NCBI GenBank assembly: GCA_011682715.1
Contig: JAACEC010000027.1
Coordinates: 1-9,674, forward strand
Direction of reading: 5' to 3'
Origin: Pseudomonadota bacterium
Lineage (GTDB): Bacteria > Hydrothermota > 32-111 > QNBC01
DNA length: 9,674 nucleotides
Shown here piece by piece: positions 6,598 through 9,674 of this stretch. The translations under genes and the position numbers were made by a program. The notes under the pieces are model-generated. The model was not told the DNA's origin. It searched no databases and was given only the letters and a program-made list of their open reading frames with translations. Each line of letters starts with the position of its first letter. The first letter of the stretch is position 1.

Positions 6598-7359
6598 CTA
6601 TTTGTTTCTTGCCTTCCTCAATGTTTCTATCTCATCGGGTGTAAGGCTGTCCACTCCGTACTTAGAGGCTTTCTTGAGAATTATGTCCACTTCACTGTCG
6701 TATTCATTGTAATTGTCCCTCCATTTATTTCTATTACCCCCTATTACGGATTTTCTTATATGTAGTTTTGATTTAATCAAGGGCCATTTGAGGTAGATAA
6801 AACCGGTTAGTAATCCGCCGAGATGAGCGAAATGGGCGATATGGTCTCCGCCTCCTGAAATCCCTGCGAAAAACTCAAAGAGAATGAACATTATGACGAG
6901 ATACTTCGCCTTAATAGGGATAAAAAAATAAAGATAAAGATACCTTTCGGGGAATAGTAAACCGTAAGCCAACACGACACCGTAAATTGCTCCCGATGCG
7001 CCTATAATGGGTATCGGAGAATTATAATAGGTGAGAAGAGATATGATACCTGCACCGACACCGCATATCAAGTAATACTCAAGAAATTTTTTGCCGCCCC
7101 AGTAGTGCTCTACTTCTATTCCGAAAATATACAGGGCAAACATATTGAAAAATATGTGCATCCAACCACCGTGCAAAAACATATATGTAAAGACTTGCCA
7201 ATAATAGTATTTGCCTATTACAAGTCTCGGTATAAGCCCGAAATAGTAAATCATGTATCCGTTTGGTGTGAGCAACTCGATTACAAAAACGACAAAATTA
7301 ATCAGTATCAATTTAAGTACAATGTTCGTATGTGAGGGTCTGTAGTAGGAATTATACAT
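6598..7359 (-). CDS. Rhomboid-family intramembrane serine protease
   Basis: This 253-residue membrane protein cleaves transmembrane substrates within the bilayer. It has the catalytic dyad Ser122 in GASGAIYG (120-127) and His179 in AHLGG (178-182). The conserved WQVFTYMFLHGGWMHIFFNM segment (54-73), with His63, His68 and Asn72, lines the active site. About six hydrophobic segments fall between residues 13 and 190. A hydrophilic tail of about 60 residues follows, containing DSEVDIILKKASKYGVDSLT (221-240) and PDEIETL, which resembles the short C-terminal DUF6576-type motif I recall on bacterial rhomboids. The ATG at 7359 overlaps the end of the phosphatase gene by 8 bases and has an AAGGA ribosome site. 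Substrates cannot be predicted. Confidence 0.95.
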   Translation of the reverse strand: MYNSYYRPSHTNIVLKLILINFVVFVIELLTPNGYMIYYFGLIPRLVIGKYYYWQVFTYMFLHGGWMHIFFNMFALYIFGIEVEHYWGGKKFLEYYLICGVGAGIISLLTYYNSPIPIIGASGAIYGVVLAYGLLFPERYLYLYFFIPIKAKYLVIMFILFEFFAGISGGGDHIAHFAHLGGLLTGFIYLKWPLIKSKLHIRKSVIGGNRNKWRDNYNEYDSEVDIILKKASKYGVDSLTPDEIETLRKARNK

Positions 7360-8125
7360 CTTTTACCATCCTTAATATCGTTTTATATATTCTTTCATTC
7401 GCCACGAGAATATTTCCTGTTTCCATATAATTATTTTCGCCTTTATGATCTGTGAATATGCATCCCGCTTCCCTTGCGATTACGATACCCGCAGCTATGT
7501 CCCACTGTGCTAACCTGAACTCGATATCAGCATCAAATACACCGTCTGCGACATTTGCTATATTGAGTGATGCCGCCCCCATTCTCCTCACTCCATGGGT
7601 ATCGAATATGAAATCACCGAATAGTCGAAGGAATTTGTCTATTTTCTTGTTCGCTCTGAAAGGAAAACCCATAGATATAACGGATTCTTCAATGCTTTTT
7701 CCTTCTGCGGACATTCTCTTCTCCTCTCCGGATTCTTTCTTGAAAGCCCCTCTGTTTTCTTCGGCATAATAGACAACATCTCTTTCCGGATTGTATATAA
7801 CACCAGCTACAATTTCTCCATTCCTTTCGTAGCCTATGGAAACACCGTAGTATGGAATTTTATGAATATAATTTGTCGTACCATCAAGGGGATCGATTAT
7901 GAACTTTTCTTCACCTTTAATTTCTCCCCCTAATTCTTCGCCGAGAATCGGAATTTCCGGTTTTTCCCCCAATATTTCTCTGATTATTCTTTCAGCCCCC
8001 CTATCTATATCGGAAACAAAATCGTTTTTTCCTTTTTCTTCTATTCTAATATAGGCCAATTTCTTTTTACTTTCAATTAAAAATCTACCGGCTTCGTAAG
8101 CCGCCTTTAACATTAAATCAAGCAT
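7352..8125 (-). CDS. suhB: Inositol-monophosphatase-family enzyme, SuhB-type
   Basis: This 257-residue protein belongs to the magnesium-dependent sugar phosphatase family and is cytoplasmic. The metal and catalytic residues are present: Glu64 in LGEELGG (61-67), Asp78 and Asp81 in DPLDGTTN (78-85), and Asp209 in QWDIAAG (207-213). RRMGAASLN (180-188) is the other family signature. Myo-inositol 1-phosphate is the classical substrate, but related enzymes act on fructose 1,6-bisphosphate, 3'-phosphoadenosine phosphate or histidinol phosphate. The specificity is not decided by these motifs. Its start overlaps the purC stop by one base (TAATG), with only a weak purine-rich stretch upstream, so translation is probably coupled. 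In E. coli, SuhB also takes part in rRNA transcription complexes, but nothing here shows that role. Confidence 0.9.
   Translation of the reverse strand: MLDLMLKAAYEAGRFLIESKKKLAYIRIEEKGKNDFVSDIDRGAERIIREILGEKPEIPILGEELGGEIKGEEKFIIDPLDGTTNYIHKIPYYGVSIGYERNGEIVAGVIYNPERDVVYYAEENRGAFKKESGEEKRMSAEGKSIEESVISMGFPFRANKKIDKFLRLFGDFIFDTHGVRRMGAASLNIANVADGVFDADIEFRLAQWDIAAGIVIAREAGCIFTDHKGENNYMETGNILVANERIYKTILRMVKDV
7369..7373 (-). promoter_or_regulatory. Ribosome binding site of the rhomboid gene
   Basis: AAGGA on the minus strand is 9 bases before the ATG at 7359, inside the 3' end of the phosphatase gene. It supports this start over internal ones. Confidence 0.6.
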
Positions 8126-9006
8126 TAGATTTCTTTGCCGGTCAACATATTGTATATGGAACGATAAATCTCAGAAGCTTTTTCAACAATATTGTCCGGT
8201 AAATGAGGAGGCTCGGAATTCTTATCCCAATCTATTTCAAGTAAATAATTTCTTACAAACTGCTTATCGAGTCCCACCATCTTCTTGCCGGGTACATATT
8301 CATTCAAGGGCCAGAATCTTGACGAATCGGGTGTCAGCACCTCATCGATAAGTGTTAATTTCCCGTCTATCATACCGAATTCGAACTTTGTATCGGCAAT
8401 TATAATTCCTCTCTTCATAGCGTATTCGTAACCGTATTTATACAAACAGATTGATTTCCTCTTGATTAACTCCGCCAATTCGTCTCCCAATTCCTTTTTT
8501 ATGTAATCGAATGAGACATTTATGTCATGTCCGCTTTTTTCCTTTGTGGACGGGGTAAACAGAGGGGCCTTAAATTGATCAGATTCTCTCAATTCGTAAT
8601 CGATTCTTTCTCCGTTAACGGTCCCGTGCTTTTTATATTCACTCCATGCACTCCCCGTTATATAACCTCTAACTATGCACTCAAATGGGATAACTTCGGC
8701 TTTCCTTACGACCATACTACGCCCGGTCATCAAATCGGCATATTTTTCAAGATTTTTATAAATAGTTGAAGGGACATCCGTGATATAGTGGTTATCTATT
8801 ATATTTCTTGTTTTTTCAAACCAATATCTCGAAATTTGATTCAGGACAAAACCTTTATAGGGGATTAATTCGGGTAAAACATGGTCGAATGCGGATATTC
8901 TATCCGTAGATATCAGCAGTAACGTATCACCCAAATCGTAAATGTCTCTAACTTTTCCTCTCGATAACAATTTATACTCACTAATATTGACTTCTTTAAC
9001 TCTCAT
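8125..9006 (-). CDS. purC: Phosphoribosylaminoimidazole-succinocarboxamide synthase (SAICAR synthetase)
   Basis: This enzyme joins aspartate to carboxyaminoimidazole ribotide with ATP, a late step of de novo purine synthesis. The 293-residue length matches the long (about 300-residue, yeast Ade1-like) form, as opposed to the roughly 240-residue form of many bacteria. Motifs in order are SRGKVRDIYDLGD (15-27), STDRISAFD (33-41), ECIVRGYITGSAWSEYK (109-125), KFEFG (207-211) and DEVLTPDSSRFW (221-232). The gene looks complete. Its ATG overlaps the nrdR stop by 4 bases (ATGA) and has a good ribosome binding site. No other purine genes are in the window, so the pathway is scattered or lies elsewhere. 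Confidence 0.97.
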   Translation of the reverse strand: MRVKEVNISEYKLLSRGKVRDIYDLGDTLLLISTDRISAFDHVLPELIPYKGFVLNQISRYWFEKTRNIIDNHYITDVPSTIYKNLEKYADLMTGRSMVVRKAEVIPFECIVRGYITGSAWSEYKKHGTVNGERIDYELRESDQFKAPLFTPSTKEKSGHDINVSFDYIKKELGDELAELIKRKSICLYKYGYEYAMKRGIIIADTKFEFGMIDGKLTLIDEVLTPDSSRFWPLNEYVPGKKMVGLDKQFVRNYLLEIDWDKNSEPPHLPDNIVEKASEIYRSIYNMLTGKEI

Positions 9007-9470
9007 TTTTGCTCCGATTCTTTACGTTTAATTGTTTCAAACTCCTTCATAAATTGATCAATATCCTTGAAATTCCTATACACCGAAGCAAATCTTATAT
9101 AAGCAACATGATCGATTGCTTTCAATTCTTCCATTACCCTTTCCCCCAACCATACGGATTTTACTTCATTCCCCTCGATTTCAAACATTTCTCGTATGAT
9201 TTTATTCACCATATTCTCGATCTCTTCACCGGAGATAGGTCTTTTTCTGCATGCGATTTCAATGCTCTGCTTCAATTTTCCTCTATTGAATTCTTCCCTT
9301 TTTCCGTCTCTTTTCGTGACGTAAATTACGGTTTTTTCGACATATTCATACGTAGTAAACCGCCTTCCGCACTTTAGACACTCTCTCCTGCGTCTGACGG
9401 ATAAACCATCTTTACTCGGACGTGAATCAATCACTTTGTTTTCTTCGCAACCGCAAAACGGACATTTCAT
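9003..9470 (-). CDS. nrdR: Transcriptional repressor NrdR
   Basis: This 155-residue protein is the ATP/dATP-sensing repressor of ribonucleotide reductase genes. The N-terminal zinc ribbon is complete (Cys3, Cys6, Cys31, Cys34, in CPFC and CLKC), followed by GRRFTTYE. The ATP-cone domain covers about 47-137, beginning IYVTKRDGKREEFNRGKL. The true start is the ATG at 9470, which gives the family's invariant MKCPFCG beginning. A TTG at 9479 would add three residues but falls at the end of the TATAAT element. No ribonucleotide reductase gene and no recognisable NrdR box (paired AT-rich palindromes) is visible here, so the regulator acts elsewhere. It is the first gene of the six-gene operon and is predicted to be near-leaderless. 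Confidence 0.97.
   Translation of the reverse strand: MKCPFCGCEENKVIDSRPSKDGLSVRRRRECLKCGRRFTTYEYVEKTVIYVTKRDGKREEFNRGKLKQSIEIACRKRPISGEEIENMVNKIIREMFEIEGNEVKSVWLGERVMEELKAIDHVAYIRFASVYRNFKDIDQFMKEFETIKRKESEQK
9012..9015 (-). promoter_or_regulatory. Ribosome binding site of purC
   Basis: GGAG on the minus strand is 5 bases before the ATG at 9006, inside the 3' end of nrdR. It is one of the clearest Shine-Dalgarno sequences in the window. Confidence 0.7.
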
Positions 9471-9478
9471 ACTAACCA

Positions 9479-9507
9479 ATTATATGGAAATTAAGGCTGT
9501 TAGTCAA
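9479..9507 (-). promoter_or_regulatory. Promoter of the nrdR-rlmH operon, predicted near-leaderless
   Basis: TTGACT (9507-9502), a 17-base spacer and an exact TATAAT (9484-9479) occur on the minus strand. The predicted start is about 9472, two bases before the nrdR ATG at 9470. There is no room for a Shine-Dalgarno sequence. No other promoter of comparable quality is visible within the operon's few gene junctions. Confidence 0.8.
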
Positions 9508-9530
9508 GGTTGTATTGCCATATTTGGGAA

Positions 9531-9553
9531 ATAGGTACGGATATATTTACGGG
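9531..9553. repeat. Dispersed short repeat, copy 2
   Basis: This is the second copy of the 23-base block at 1193-1215, with 20 of 23 identical bases. It lies 24 bases upstream of the nrdR -35 element, close to the 20-base distance for the TetR gene. It may also be the outer part of the larger repeat region that follows it. Confidence 0.55.
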
Positions 9554-9574
9554 AACAAAGATAGAAGAAAAACA

Positions 9575-9674
9575 CTCCGCCTACGCTAAAACTACCGCGG
9601 ACTATATGCTAAACCGCGGACTTATAGAACACCCCGTCCTGACTTTCGTCAGTCCACCCCTCTATAGAGGGGAA
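9575..9674. repeat. Modular palindromic intergenic repeat, cut by the window end
   Basis: Several units follow each other. TCCGC (9576-9580) and GCGGA (9597-9601) can pair around a GCTAAA-containing loop. A second GCTAAA plus CCGCGGACT unit follows (9608-9622), so ACCGCGGACT occurs at both 9594-9603 and 9613-9622. CACCCC occurs at 9630-9635 and 9655-9660. Between them is a small hairpin, CTGAC/GTCAG (9639-9652). The perfect 16-bp palindrome CCCCTCTATAGAGGGG (9657-9672) ends the window. I see no open reading frame. From memory, similar modules recur between genes in many unrelated bacterial genomes, so I read this as degenerate, non-coding, possibly mobile repeat DNA. Confidence 0.7.

Noticed and set aside
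9471..9479. TTG start at 9479 for nrdR
   Set aside because: The family begins with MKCPFCG, which is given by the ATG at 9470. The TTG overlaps the -10 element.
9471..9574. NrdR boxes for autoregulation upstream of nrdR
   Set aside because: I looked for paired palindromes of the ACA-AT-rich-TGT kind and found none. CCATATTTGG at 9518-9527 is too short and single.

Overview
This is ordinary bacterial chromosome from an AT-rich genome. NrdR, RlmH, RadC and a long-form PurC show that it is bacterial, but the sequence does not settle the phylum. Two things suggest a lineage that is not a standard model organism: near-leaderless promoters in front of every promoter-proximal gene, and dispersed intergenic repeats of a kind I associate with metagenome-assembled genomes. 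I see no phage, insertion sequence with a transposase, CRISPR array, toxin-antitoxin pair, defence system, tRNA or rRNA, and no novel multi-gene system.

Layout. The first 521 bases carry the 3' end of an unrecognised gene (+). A perfect hairpin at 524-552 serves as a two-way terminator between it and a convergent TetR-type regulator (549-1133, -). A 216-base gap holding the regulator's promoter and one copy of a dispersed repeat leads to radC (1350-2033, -). radC is divergent from a three-gene + strand unit: an ABC-2 ATPase (2162-2881), its NatB-like permease (2878-3996) and a long-form GDP-mannose 4,6-dehydratase (4004-5224). That unit converges, with only 13 bases between, on a tightly packed - strand operon running from 9470 down to 5238: nrdR, purC, an inositol-monophosphatase-family (SuhB-type) enzyme, a rhomboid protease, a TIGR01212/YhcC-type radical SAM protein, and rlmH. 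The right edge (9531-9674) is repeat material: a second copy of the short repeat, then a modular palindromic repeat cut by the window end.

How the genes work together. The long operon is housekeeping: ribonucleotide-reductase repression (nrdR), purine synthesis (purC), a sugar or inositol phosphatase, membrane proteolysis, an unassigned radical SAM enzyme and 23S rRNA methylation (rlmH). Its genes overlap or lie within 3 bases of each other, so they are very probably co-transcribed and partly translationally coupled. The ABC exporter pair and the dehydratase (nucleotide sugars for surface glycans) also look co-transcribed.

The most interesting signal is regulatory. All four promoter-proximal genes (tetR, radC, natA, nrdR) have an exact TATAAT just upstream of the start codon with a suitable -35 element 16-17 bases further up. 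The predicted mRNAs would begin on or within about 5 bases of the ATG. Several operon-internal genes (purC, rhomboid, rlmH, gmd) instead have clear Shine-Dalgarno sequences. In this window, first genes look leaderless and internal genes look SD-dependent or coupled.
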